The translations under genes were made by a program, and so were the position numbers. 64,000 nucleotides of DNA, from positions 80,598,344 through 80,662,343 of the forward strand of contig CM042019.1 of assembly GCA_023525975.1 (NCBI GenBank), given 5' to 3'. The notes beneath the pieces are model-generated. The model saw nothing but the letters and a program-made list of their open reading frames with translations. It had not been told where the DNA came from and made no database searches. Shown here in pieces: positions 11,370-23,717 of this stretch (the stretch's first letter is position 1; each line of letters begins with the position of its first letter). This stretch comes from Smallanthus sonchifolius. Its lineage: Eukaryota > Streptophyta > Magnoliopsida > Asterales > Asteraceae.

Positions 11370-12618
11370 AATTAAATTAACCAAGTTTTAAATGTAGAAA
11401 TGGACTCACAAGTAAATCACACGCTCACGGCAAGTGTACCGGTCGCGCGTAGTAAAGACAGTAAGCCCGATTTATCGAACGGTGGACACAAAAGGCGGCG
11501 GCCCTCGATACTGAACCTTTATTGATTCCTAACCGATGTAACACACAAGATGATTCTATTTAATACTTTTAGGACATGAAATTTAGAATAAAGTAACTAA
11601 ATACTGACTCGACTTAAAGACAGACAAACGCTAAAGGTTACTGACATATAAACGACACTAGAAAGATCAAACACACTAGAACTCAGACTAAGACCAAATA
11701 TGGGACAAACACTACCTAGGCGAGGAATCCTATTGACTGACTCAACTGCTTTCGGGACAACTGACTGTATGACACCGGTTCTAAAGATAGACTGACTCGG
11801 GAATCACTAAAACATGTAGGATCTCCTCTCGGACTCACCTACACACCTCAACTATCCTAAGGGTCGGATTAAGCTCACCGGTAAGGAATTGGATTTCCTC
11901 TCGGACTCACTAAAACCTAGAATACCACGTGCTCAACAACAGTTTCACCTCTCAGTCTCAACCGTCCTATACTCAGAGACTATCCTAGACAGACCTAAGA
12001 GCAAGGAGTAAACTCCCAAAATATTGTTTATGACACGAAATTTCAAAATGATAAAGACGACTCGGACAACCCACTCTCGTGCATTTGCTACCCAAACCGA
12101 CAAAACACAAGACAGCCCGACAACCTGTCTCCTCTCGGACTCAAGATTGGTAAAACACTGACTTTTATGACCATACAAACCTGCTACAATGATTGGCCTA
12201 ATCGTCAAGATCACAAACACAAAGCAAATGACCCAGAAACCCGAAATCTCACCCAAAACATACAAAGTATTCAAGCAAAACCCCAAGAACAACAAATTCA
12301 TGCAAGATCAGAAGCAATTCAGTACTCAAACACATTCATAAGAAATAAATCAAGAATCTTTACACTGATATCTATCATACGCTCGATTAAAACTCGAAAA
12401 CAATCAAAACATATCAATATTAATCCTAATCTAGGTAGCTATGAGTTTAGCTACTCATAATACTGAGAAACAAGCCAAAAAATACCGGAAACATGTTCAG
12501 AATTCGAAACAAATGTAAATAGAAGAAACCGAATGATGAAAACGCGAATTGCAAACTGAATAGCAATCCCCACAAGCAATCCAAGTGATCCTAAAGCTCC
12601 AAACTTGTCCATGAAGTC
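11370..12618 (-). mobile_element. Athila-like non-coding 3' region, left part
   Basis: No ORF of note. The sequence CAAGTGTACCGGTCGCGCGTAG near 11435, followed by a 'TTATCGAACGG' block, is of the kind found in the long untranslated region behind pol in Athila elements. That is recognition from memory. It is interrupted by Tek1 at 12619 and seems to continue at 21992. Four copies of a CTCTCGGACTCA-type motif occur (about 11825, 11895, 12130 and a weaker one). Confidence 0.45.
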
Positions 12619-12883
12619 TGTCACACCCCCAGATTTATTTACTTAATGAATAAATAAATAAATACAGGTTGCAACGATTGGTTCATTACACGATAGCGGA
12701 AGCTGTAATAGTGATTTCTAAAACTTGATTACATATACGATTACTAAAACTACATAAATACAACGATCTAAGTCCTTCTAATTCAATAGTCGACTTGAGA
12801 CTTGATAATCTATGCCCGTCCGGTTACTAGGAATTGTTCCAACATAGCTAGCCTATTCCAACCGCGCCATAGCTAAAGGTTAC

Positions 12884-13731
12884 CTGAGAAACATACTTGA
12901 AAGTGTCAACACAAAGGTTGGTGAGTTCACAGAGTCTGTTCATTTAGTACAATTAGTTTTTCCCCAAAAATGTATACATAACTTAACCGTCATAAAAATA
13001 AGTAGTTTTCCTTTGAAAACATGTCCATGACTTTACCGTCATGAAATAAGTAGTTTTCCTTTGAAAACATGCCCATGACTTAACCGTCATGAAATAAGTA
13101 GTTTTCCGATCAAATAGTTCTTGTAAATACAATTGCTCGCAAATTGTTCTAAGTATACATATATGAAAAACAGAACAAGTAATGTTGACCCATTTGTAGA
13201 CTAGCTAGGAATACAAATAATATGTACATACATGAGGCATAACCAAACCATGACACAGGTGTTTTGCCCCTCGCTCATACCTCACGAGCAATGTTTGAAC
13301 ACTATGCGGTCATTTGGCCAGAGGGACCCATGGTTAGCGCGACTAACCATGACCGGGGGTGTCAATCCCAATAGTACTATCCATAGAATCCCAGGCTAAC
13401 CTATAGCTAATGGTTATAAATATGATGGTCAGGGGACTTCCAGCGCTCTATATGTGTTAACTCATGCAAACATAAAGGTCTGGTCTTGTTCTCTTGTTAC
13501 CATATGAAAATGTTTGTAAATGTGTTTCATGTTTTCTCAAATGTATCAAACATTTATTTTTCATGCTTTCAGATATTGTAAGTAACTGTGTCACAAAAGT
13601 TAAACCAAAATGTTCGTGTTGTCAAACATGTAAGCAAATATGTTTCATATTTTCAAATATGTTATGTAAGTATGTTTCTCCCCCGATGTTTATAAAACAT
13701 TAAAAAGCTAAAAGAGGGGCCGTGAACTCAC
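12884..13731 (-). other. Intron-like module in the Tek1 3' LTR
   Basis: Minus strand: AAG|GTGAGTTCACGGCCCC at 13731 and TATGTTTCTCAG|GT ending at 12884, 848 bases apart, with CTCACCAAC upstream of the acceptor. The 11-base donor flank 13722-13732 is the exact reverse complement of 12920-12930. The 5' LTR copy has the same pair at 20614 and 19766. No transcript data, so splicing is inferred. Confidence 0.45.
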
Positions 13732-13956
13732 CTTGTGTTCGATGAAATCCTAGCAACAACCTTGTGCTAATAGTTCTTGTCTATCCGTACCCTAATCACA
13801 CAAGGGTACTAAACACGTTAAGACTACCTGTCTTAAACGCAAGTTGTTCACCTGACTTAGCAAATCTGATTGCTTTTGTTTAAATATCTTTTTAGTTTTT
13901 CAACACTTGTTTCGTTATAAAATAGTTATAAGTTACTGCCCAATGGGCCTGAAACA

Positions 13957-14193
13957 GGTATCGAAACTACCTAGTTTCGATTGAACAGAACAGATGTCGA
14001 AACTACCTAGTTTTGATTGAGCAAAGTGTGTATCGAAACTACCTAGTTTCGATTGGGTAAGAAAGGTATCGAAACTACATAGTTTCGATTGAGTAAACAG
14101 GTATCGAAACTACCTAGTTTCGATTGAGTAAACAGGTATCGAAACTACCTAGTTTCGATTGAGTAAACAGGTATCGAAACTATAGTTTCGATT
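13957..14193. repeat. Palindrome array in Tek1 3' LTR, 7 units
   Basis: Seven units of about 34 bases, each with arms ATCGAAACTA and TAGTTTCGAT around a 2-base spacer. Unit 2 has a changed arm (TAGTTTTGAT), unit 4 a changed spacer, and unit 7 lacks the spacer. Confidence 0.92.
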
Positions 14194-15284
14194 ACTGAAA
14201 TTTTGATTGACAGAATCAGTTTCAAAACTTTATTTATACATATACGCATATATTCATGTTTTAATCTCGAATTCGACACACTTTTCTGGTTATTTTTCTT
14301 ACGTTCGAGTAAACTGTATGTTTAGCTACGGTTTTAAAGAAAATAATATGGATGGTATCGAGTTTTTACCTCAGGACAGAGATGATGATTTTTGAGAGAA
14401 AAAGAGAATGATCTTGACTTCTCCTGCTAAAAACCTTTGAGAAAACACTTGGAACTCTCCTTATAATACCGAAATAAAGGATTTGAGTCTTCGATTATGG
14501 AAGAACACCAAAAGAAAGTGAAGATAGATATTCTTGTTGTTGTCGTAGAAGAAAAGAGAGATGACAGGGGTTGTGAGTTTTTGCTCTTGATGGATGAATT
14601 GATAGACAATGAGGTGGTATGGTTTTTATCTAAACTTTGAAGTCATGAGGTATGGATTTTAGTATAGATAATTAGAATGTGAGTGAAGTAGGAAGTGGGA
14701 ATGGGGCCTTCTCTGAATTTCGGCCGAGAAAGTCAAGGGTGGGTTGGGGTAAATTTATCTAATAAGATTTAAGTGTAACTTAATATTATTTAGAGTTTTT
14801 AAATGGTAAATTAATTCGGTTTAGATTTCTCACGGTATTATAATTTTAACAAGTTTATGGCTCGTTGAAGAAAATATTGAAATCTTGGGTTGTATAATTC
14901 GTTGAGGTGATTATTTGTAGGTATGAGTACCTAGAGGTAGCGCTACATAGTAACGTCTTCGAAAGGTTCATTATTTTACTTTTACGTATATTATATGATT
15001 TAGTCTTAAAAATAAATTATAGTTCAACGTAAATTTTGTGTAATATATATATATATATATTTTTCTGGTTATTTAATTTAACCACTAGTGTTCGTATTTA
15101 GTCGGGTTATCCTGGTACGTGAACCGTTAACTCCTAGAATTACCAAATATGAAATGAGACCATGTACGGTTTTTGCTAGACCTTAATGTCCTTGTTTATG
15201 AAATTAAGTAAATCGCGAAAACAATTATATTGTAAACTCGTTTATAACATGTACGGATATTGACCTGAAATGCCGGGTGTCACA

Positions 15285-15956
15285 TTCTCCCCATGTTACA
15301 GAGATTTCGTCCCAAAATTCAGTTGATGTTATATTGAATTGGTATTTTCGTGAACAAGGTCCGCTACTCAATTTTTCATTTGATCTTCGTATTCCCATGT
15401 ATCATTAGGGTCACGCTTCAAGTCCTAACGTACCTTAACCAATTCAATACGATTACACCTTGTTCCCTGGACCTTTTAGCCAGTGATTTCAGTATGTTCC
15501 TTGACAGGCTGTAGGTTGTCATCTATGTGAATCTCACCAGACAGTACGATTAACGTTTCGTCTGATAAATACTTCTTGAGATTTGATACATGAAACAAAT
15601 CTTATATATTGCTTAATTCCCCGTGACAACGTAAGCTTGTAGGTTACTAGGCCAACCCTAGCCCGTATATCTAACGATCTGATGTATATATGGTTATGTT
15701 TGCTATAGTTGCCACACCTGGTAACTCATTTCCAAGGTGAGACCTTTAACAAGGCTTGGTCTCCAATTTGGAATTCTAATGGCTTTCGTCTGTTACTAGC
15801 ACAACTCTCTTTCGTCTGCATTGAGTGGCTTTCAGACGATCTTTGATTTCGACGATCTTGTCAATAGTTTCCTAGCCAATATCAGGACCAGTCAAATGCT
15901 TTTCGCCAACCTTTACCCAACATAGTGATGAGCGACACTTACAACCATACAAAGCC
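15285..15956 (-). pseudogene. Purine tract and decayed pol tail of Tek1
   Basis: The minus strand reads AACATGGGGAGAA directly before the LTR start, preceded by TTTTGGGACGAAATCTCTG, the end typical of Tekay pol. The rest to 15956 should be the integrase tail and chromodomain, but stops in all frames leave no readable domain. Confidence 0.55.
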
Positions 15957-16610
15957 TCAACGGAGCGGCTTTAATGCTGGTATGGTAGTTGGTATTATAT
16001 GAAAACTCAGCCAACGGCGGTGAGTATCCCTATTTCCTCTTAAATCGATTACACACGCATGGAGCACATCTTTTAAAATTTGGATGGTCCTTTTACTTTG
16101 ACCGTTCATCTGGGGATGATATGCAGTGCTCATGTAAAGGCGTGTGCCCAAGGCTTCTTGTACAGACTGCCAGGTTCTTGACATGAATCGACTGTCCCTT
16201 TTAGAGAAAATGGAAACTGGCATACCATGCCTAGCCTTAATTCCCTTAATATTTAGCCTTGCACGCTTCTTACTTTTATCTGTCTCCTTTATTGGTAGGG
16301 AATGCACGGATTTCGTCAAACGGCTGACGATTACCATATAGTATCATAGTCGCTAGGTGTTCTAGGTAGATTTGTAATGAAATCTATGGAATTCTCCTCC
16401 CATTTCCATTGAGGAATCTGCGGTTTTTGTGTTCACTCAGGTGATTCCTAACATTCTGCTTTTACTGTCGGGTATCTTCCAACATAGATAGCAATTTCTT
16501 CTTTCATGTTTCGCCACATAATGGTGTTCCTCGGGATCCTTATACATTTTATTCGATTCTGGATGAACGGAGTACTTGGGCTTATGGACATCATCCATAA
16601 CCTCCCACAT
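15957..16610 (-). pseudogene. pol: Integrase remnant of Tek1
   Basis: The open piece 16337-15957 shows the gypsy integrase core: RLTKSVHSLPIKETDK, GMPVSIFSKRDSRFMSRTW, then STAYHPQMNGQSKRTIQ with the Glu site changed to Lys (the family reads QSERT). The Asp after 'S' in the ISDRDSRF block is altered too (FSKRD). Further upstream on the same strand, near 16600-16540, is KYSVHPESNKMY, the start of the zinc-binding region. Integrase would insert the DNA copy; this one cannot be active. Confidence 0.8.
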
Positions 16611-19485
16611 AGGCTACCGATACCTGGTACTCAAATTCTATCTGTATCATCCAACTTAGGCTTCAATTGTTTGATTCCATTTACTGGGTAGTCGGTAATC
16701 TAAAGCAAAGCGAATACTTCTCCGACTAACGATATTGAACGTGCAAGGACCCCTTTATTTGATTACCATAAATATGGTAGGGTTATGTGATGCTCATTCC
16801 TGGAAATGAAAGGAATGGTACCTGCGAATCTTGAGCGTATGTTGACACATACCCTCTATTCGTCTACGCACTTTGTCACAAAAGCAGATCTCTATAGATC
16901 TTAGGAAAGAATTACTCGACGAGGTGTCTAGGTTTTAGTTGAATACTGGGTAGTAATGACACAGTACGGAAATGAAACTTTATGTTTGTCCCTCTTATGC
17001 TATTCGAAAGCATTTTCTCGGACTAAGACTTTATTCTTAATTCAGGTTTCGTGTTATCTATGATCTTCCTTTAATGATTTAATATTTCAAGATTCCTTGT
17101 GTGCTCTCACTAGCAAAGTTCGAGTCTAATCACCACTTTACCCGTTGCTTGTACCACCCTTCTGAGGCAGATCAGCCTTTGGGTTGTAACGTCCTGATAT
17201 GTAAACTCATGACTTGACAACCGTACTCTCGAAGTATGTAAGCCATACAAAGTTCTATGTTTGTTTGAAATATTCACATTTCATCTAGGTGAGGAAATGA
17301 ACAGTGATACTGTGAATATGGTCTCATCGAATTAGTGCTTCCCCAAAATGGGCTATGGGTTTGTCAACCCATTAAGTTGGCAGAAAGGGTTGATAGCCAA
17401 CTATTAGTCATATAGTGTGTATGCACTTCCTTAGTGTTTGAATGGTGCTTTGGTGACTTACTGTTACGTATTCCACTCATATAGGTTATAGCCTTGAAAT
17501 CCTTAGCACAAGGATAAAATTGAGGTAATGAGTGTTAAACGAAAACTTTATATTCTTACTGAGCCTGCGTTAAGAGGTCATTTCTTAACAATTGATGATC
17601 TAGAGCTTCCTAATTATAGAAAATTAGGAGCAGAAGATGTGATCACGCCTCTCCTCTAGGCTGAAATCTGGGATCCATTCAACAAGATGATCTTTGGGAA
17701 AGTGCGGGTACAAAGGGTATCAAACTATCCTTCTCGAATCTTTATGGACAGTGGTCTATAATGAACAACTCATGCTTACGCCCCTTATGCATATCATGAG
17801 CTAATGAGATTAGCAAGAAATTCCGCATTTGGGACTCCTTTAAGAGTTTTGTACGTCGTCCTTCTGTTATTGCATCAATAGTCGTTAGTCCACACCTAGG
17901 TTTCTTTGGCATTCGCTTGAGAATAAATCACGGCTTATTTATCACCGAAAGAATAGTCAGACTTAAAGGTGTACTGAATGTCAAAGGTTGTGAGAACAAC
18001 CCTGTTTGTCCAATATTCTAAAATTTTAGATTACCTACTTGTCTCATGTCGAGCTTCCACAATACCCCATCGGTGCTATGTGTATGCGGGTCAGAATAAA
18101 TTTTATGCCTCATCACCGAAGTTAGTGCATAACACTCTTGGCGTAACTTTCAAGCTATTGTGAGATTAAACTGTATGATGGATCCCGAGATTACACTATA
18201 ATCTCCCACAATAATTTTGCAATTATTGTAATTGTGGGTTGTGGTAATGCTCTATTTGAAGCCATCTTGACAAGTAAAATCTCAAAGAATGAATGTGCGA
18301 AATCCTTCTCCGTTCAGGATTCACTAAGGATTGGTTGAATTCAATTTGAATTTCTCTCGTTCCTCTCAAACTATGAGATTTCTTTGAGAGCACCTAATTG
18401 AGAAGTCTGATTTGTTAAGATCCAATCCTTAATCAAGTGACTGAGAACATGGGTTGATCATTAGCTTAGACAGCAAGACTCACTAAAGTTCCCATGCACT
18501 GCAAATTATGATTACGTGTGCACCCGTAATGATAATTTACTTTGCATGATCCCAGTAGTGTTCCCTCTATCCCCAGCTTTTAAATCAATGGGATTTGAAA
18601 TGTTCATTAGATTGTGTTTGCACACTTGTGCAGGAGTGTGTATTGTTCTATCGGATTACTCTTGATTATGAGTACCAATACTCATGAATCTGCCGAATAT
18701 GGTTGTTGTCGGATGAGGCTAATGGTAGAAAGGCACCACCTGTGTTTCTTAAAATAAAATGTGTATGGTGAAAGTCAGGCACTATGTGTTGGGCAGAGAT
18801 CCTTAAATGAGTGTCGAGCAACTCATGCTCCAAGTCTGTATATGTGCATGGATCCACATGATCCTGATGTATGTATGGGTCTCCTGACCCTTAGATTTCT
18901 CTCCCATTTAGTCCTGCTTATCCACCTTGGATTCCCTTCTGTCTAGGCAATCCTATCTACCATATCTCAAGGCGAAAGTCTAGGCATCCGATCCGACAAC
19001 TTATGAAGGAGAGTATTTATAACGCAAATACGTTAGAGAGATAGCTGCCTCCATGGCTGGAGTAGTTGTGGTGCAGGTATAGGTACAGATTCTGTACGGA
19101 TTCAGCACGTTGTGATACCAAGATCGGTAACTGACGATTGCGCTGTCGTTTCCCAAGCTCAGCTCGTAACTCGATCTTCTAAGGTTGCAGTATGCTGAGT
19201 ACCCGTTATTCATGACTCGTAATCCGAACAGTAACATGTTGTAAGTGTTTATTATTTCCACATTTTTGTATGTATTACATATGCCATTTAATTGTATTAG
19301 TGTAGCTAATGATACCCAAGTGTAACTCCATACACTAATAGTCTACACAATTTGTTCGGCGACGGTTGGAATTCCTATACTGAAGTCTTGGGTTAGTGTG
19401 ATGCAAGTCTTAGAAATCTTGGTCCCTAAATGAGTCCGGTTAGAGCCTAGGTGTCACTAAGGAAACCTAATTCGCTAAAACCATT
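16611..19485 (-). pseudogene. Degenerate interior of Tek1
   Basis: RT, protease and gag should be here for a Tekay element, but I recognise no domain in any frame. The longest open frames (about 60 codons) do not resemble them. The leader next to the primer site (minus strand AGCGAATTAGG) matches the GypP leader. Either this is very old sequence or it was replaced. Confidence 0.4.
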
Positions 19486-19497
19486 GCTCTGATACCA
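19486..19497 (-). other. Primer binding site of Tek1
   Basis: Plus strand GCTCTGATACCA, that is TGGTATCAGAGC on the minus strand, three bases inside the 5' LTR. Complementary to tRNA-iMet. Confidence 0.88.
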
Positions 19498-19500
19498 ATC

Positions 19501-21991
19501 TGTCACACCCCCAGATTTATTTACTTAATGAATAAATAAATAAATACAGGTTGCAACGATTAGTTCATTACACGATAGCGGAAGCTGTAATAGTGATTTC
19601 TAAAACTTGATTACATATACGATTACTAAAACTAAATAAATACAATGATCTAAGTCCTTCTAGTTCAATGGTCGACTTGAGACTTGATAATTTATGCCCG
19701 TCCGGTTACTAGGAATTGTTCCAACATAGCTAGCCTATTCCAACCGCGCCATAGCTAAAGGTTACCTGAGAAACATACTTGAAAGTGTCAACACAAAGGT
19801 TGGTGAGTTCACAGAGTCTGTTCATTTAGTACAATTAGTTTTTCCCCCAAAATGTATACATAACTTAACCGTCATAAAAATAAGTAGTTTTCCTTTGAAA
19901 ACATGTCCATGACTTTAACGTCATGAAATAAGTAGTTTTCCTTTGAAAACATGCCCATGACTTAACCGTCATGAAATAAGTAGTTTTCCCGATCAAATAG
20001 TTCTTGTAAATCCAATTGCTCGCAAATTGTTCTAAGTATACATATATGATAAACAGAACAAGTAATGTTGACCCATTTGTAGACTAGCTAGGAATACAAA
20101 TAATATGTACATACATGAGGCATAACCAAACCATGACACAGGTGTTTTGCCCCTCGCTCATACCTCACGAGCAATGTTTGAACACTATGCGATCATTTGG
20201 CCAGAGGGACCCATGGTTAGCGCGACTAACCATGACCGGGGGTGTCAATCCCAATAGTACTATCCATAGAATCCCAGGCTAACCTATAGCTAATGGTTAT
20301 AAATATGATGGTCAGGGGACTTCCAGCGCTCTATATGTGTTAACTCATGCAAACATAAAGGTCGGGTCTTGTTCTCTTGTTACCATATGAAAATGTTTGT
20401 AAATGTGTTTCATGTTTTCTCAAATGTATCAAACATTTATTTTTCATGCTTTCAGATATTGTAAGTAACTGTGTTTCAAAAGTTAAACCAAAATGTTCGT
20501 GTTGTCAAACATGTAAGCAAATATGTTTCATATTTTCAAATATGTTATGTAAGTATGTTTCTCCCCCGATGTTTATATAACATTAAAAAGCTAAAAGAGG
20601 GGCCGTGAACTCACCTTGTGTTCGATGAAATCCTAGCAACAACCTTGTGCTAATAGTTCTTGTCTATCCGTACCCTAATCACACAAGGGTACTAAACACG
20701 TTAAGACTACCTGTCTTAAACGCAAGTTGTTCACCCGACTTAGCAAATCTGATTGATTTTGTTTAAATATCTTTTTAGTTTTTCAACACCTGTTTCGTTA
20801 TAAAATAGTTCTAAGTTACTGCCCAATGGGCCTGAAACAGGTATCGAAACTACCTAGTTTCGATTGAACAGAACAGATGTCGAAACTACCTAGTTTCGAT
20901 TGAGCAAACTGGGTATCGAAACTACCTAGTTTCGATTGGGTAAGAAAGGTATCGAAACTACCTAGTTTCGATTGAACAACAGGTATCGAAACTACCTAGT
21001 TTCGATTGAACAACAGGTATCGAAACTACCTAGTTTTGAATGAGTAAACAGGTATCGAAACTACCTAGTTTCGATTGAGTAAACAGGTATCGAAACTACC
21101 TAGTTTCGATTGAGTAAATAGGTATCGAAACTATAGTTTCGATTACTGAAATTTTGATTGACAGAATCAGTTTCAAAACTTTATTTATACATATACGCAT
21201 ATATTCATGTTTTAATCTTGAATTCGACACACTTTTCTGGTTATTTTTCTTACGTTCGAGTAAACTGTATGTTTAGCTACAGTTTTAAAGAAAATAATAT
21301 GGATGGTATCGAGTTTTTACCTCTGGACAGGGATGATGATTTTTGAGAGAAAAAGAGAATGATCTTGACTTCTCCTGCTAAAAACCTTTGAGAAAACACT
21401 TGGAACTCTCCTTATAATACTGAAATAAAGGATTCGAGTCTTCGATTATGGAAGAACACCAAAAGAAAGTAAAGATAGATATTCTTGTTGTTGTCGTAGA
21501 AGAAAAGAGAGATGACAGGGGTTGTGAGTTTTTGCTCTTGATGGATGAATTGATAAACAATGAGGTGGTATGGTTTTTATCTAAACTTTGAAGTCATGAG
21601 GTATGGGTTTTAGTATAGATAATTAGAATGTGAGTGAAGTAGGAAGTGGGAATGGGGCCTTCTCTGAATTTCGGCCGAGAAAGTCAAGGGTGGGTTGGGG
21701 TTAATTTATCTAATAAGATTGAAGTGTAACTTAATATTATTTAGAGTTTTTAAATGGTAAATTAATTCGGTTTAGATTTCTCACGGTATTATAATTTTAA
21801 CAAGTTTATGGCTCGTTGAAGAAAATATTGAAATCTTGGGTTGTATAATTCGTTGAGGTGATTATTTGTAGGTATGAGTACCTAAAGGTGGCGCTACATA
21901 GTAACGTCTTCGAAGGTTCATTATTTTACTTTTACGTATATTATATGATTTAGTCTTAAAAATAAATTATAGTTCAACGTAAATTTTGTGT
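19501..21991 (-). repeat. 5' LTR of Tek1 (outer end lost)
   Basis: Very close to 12619-15284 with few substitutions, but it stops matching at about 21991, leaving out roughly the last 250 bases. Next to it is Athila-like sequence. It has the same intron-like pair (20614 and 19766). The close match of the LTRs contrasts with the decayed interior. Confidence 0.9.
20840..21144. repeat. Palindrome array in Tek1 5' LTR, 9 units
   Basis: Same ATCGAAACTA / TAGTTTCGAT unit as at 13957, but nine units. The extra ones carry the spacer ATTGAACAAC, absent from the other LTR. Confidence 0.92.
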
Positions 21992-22472
21992 GTCGTGAAG
22001 GGGTGTTAATCACAGAAAGTTAATTCATTTTTTATACTTAGAAAAATTTTGGCCCCCAAAACTTTTTACCCCAATTCCAATAAAAACATGTCCCACTATA
22101 AAAACAACTGTAAGAATACCTGGGACTATATTCCTGATGATTTTCCTCGCTGAATCACACATGAATCCCTGCAAGACACGACACAGACAAACACAAACAC
22201 CGAAAACAAATGAGAAATACAACTCGGGTTGCCTCTCGGAAGCGCTTGGTTTACCGAGTCCTCAGCCTGACTCGTCCTCATATTTAGTTTTGTGGCGGGT
22301 CGAGGTGCACCGCCTCAACTGAGCGTTCAGCAACCGGGCCAGTGATATAGGGCTTCAATCTATGCCCATTTACTTTGAACTTCGCTCCATCTTCTCCCTC
22401 TATCTATATCGTCCCGTAAGAAAAAACCTGAATGACTGTGAACGGGCCCGACCATCAAGATCTCAACTTTCC
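21992..22472 (-). pseudogene. pol: Athila pol C-terminus and post-pol spacer
   Basis: On the minus strand 22472-22265 reads the end of an Athila-type integrase: WSGPFTVIQVFSYGTI, then FKVNGHRLKPYITGPV, then a stop. One in-frame stop precedes WSGPF. After it comes GCGCTTCCGAGAGGCAACCCG, the sequence that often follows pol in Athila elements (from memory). Tek2 begins at 22473 inside this coding region. Confidence 0.75.
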
Positions 22473-22691
22473 TGTAAGGCCCCTTTCCCGGGTAACCTCA
22501 CTTGTTGGATTTACTCATAAACATAGTCGTAAATACTGAACTTAAATTAAAACATTCATCATTCAATTACATAATCATAACAGCGGAAGTCTTTACAAAT
22601 AAAACATAACATATTCTTAACAAACAAAAGTGGGATGTCAGTCTTGTGCCGGGTAACCTTCACGCCATCGCACGACCCTTTCTTCCCTTAC

Positions 22692-23554
22692 CTGAAATGT
22701 ATACTAAAAGTCAGCTAACGCTGGTGAGTTCTAGTTTAAAGACATTCATAATTAATACTTATCTTTTCATGAATATAACGTGTATATGTATATTCGTACC
22801 TTTAAATATTCCTTACTTTATTTTATCACATAGCATTCATTGAGGGTATATACATAAGTACATACATACTTTCTTTGAGAGAACACTTATTGGCTATAAT
22901 TTTAAGGGAGATCAACCCATCATACTTGTCGCGAATGTCACGAAGACATCGCAGTCAGAACTACCGTCGTAGCCCATTTCATTACCGTCCGGCTCTAGAA
23001 AACCGTCCGTCATATCATTAAATCCGTCCGACAACCTTTGTTCGTCCGCTCTTTACCGTCCTACCGTCGTAGTCCGTCATTTTTGTCCGTCTGCCCTAGG
23101 GCATCCGTTTCCCACGCGACCATTATGTAAGCAACCGTTCTACATTAGTTAAGGCATGTGCTTCGACCGTCCATTAATACCTTTTCATACGTCCTAGCTT
23201 GCGAAGGAACGTTTTTGTCCCGGTTGCAAAATAGTCACGTGGTCGTCCGTCTACCGAAGTAGCCGTTGTCATAGAAGGGTTTATAACGTTTACATTCATT
23301 CATAGCATGCAATATATATGTAATATAAAGCAAGATTTCATTCTTTTACGTTATGTCCTTCTTTCATTCATTCTTTAAAAATCATACGTTTCTTTCTTTA
23401 TTCATAATTCATTTTCATATATAAGTATTTATATATATATATACGTATGATCATATTGACATTTGTAACATTTAATCATTTAGTGTATACACTTCAGCCC
23501 CAAAACATTTTAAATGATTTGCACATAACATAGAAGGGGGCACATAGAACTCAC
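22692..23554 (-). other. Intron-like module in the Tek2 LTR
   Basis: Minus strand CAG|GTGAGTTCTATGTGCCCCC at 23554 and TACATTTCAG|GTAAG ending at 22692, 863 bases apart. The donor flank 23545-23555 is the exact reverse complement of 22723-22733 (11 of 11), with two bases changed in both arms compared with Tek1. Confidence 0.45.
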
Positions 23555-23717
23555 CTGATGAGCTACTCTAGGTTGTCCTAAACAAAGGTCCAACAGCGTC
23601 ACTTCCGATCTGGATTAGGTAGTTAAATACACATTAGACCCAACCCCGACTTTAATGGTTTAATCATTCTAAACTTACTGACTTTACTTAACCAACCTGC
23701 TGCCTGCTGTCTGCTGC

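Larger units (their letters stand above)
12619..15284 (-). repeat. 3' LTR of Tek1 (complete, 2666 bp)
   Basis: In plus view it starts TGTCACACCCCCAG and ends GGGTGTCACA. It carries the palindrome array at 13957-14193 and, read on the minus strand, the donor-like site at 13731 and acceptor-like site at 12884. Small ORFs inside (13494-13703 and others) recur in the other LTR and are chance frames. Confidence 0.9.
12619..21991 (-). mobile_element. Tek1: minus-strand Tekay-type gypsy element, decayed inside
   Basis: Two near-identical LTRs (12619-15284 and 19501-21991) in the same orientation enclose about 4.2 kb. The right LTR is the 5' one, with a primer site just inside it, and a purine tract lies inside the left one. 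The interior keeps only integrase traces. The left flank (AAGTC, 12614-12618) has no partner because the right LTR has lost its outer end. Target is the Athila 3' region. Confidence 0.85.

Noticed and set aside
13494..13703. Cys-rich 69-codon ORF found twice (also 20377-20580)
   Set aside because: Duplicated only because both Tek1 LTRs carry it. No start context, and it overlaps non-coding LTR sequence.
13957..14193. Regular short repeats with spacers, CRISPR-like at first sight
   Set aside because: The spacers are nearly the same, the repeats are self-complementary and lie inside a plant retrotransposon LTR present twice. There is no cas gene and the context is eukaryotic.
22025..22222. Hydrophobic 65-codon minus ORF as an env-like protein
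   Set aside because: Short, in the post-pol spacer of a broken Athila element, without a start or signal-peptide context I would trust.
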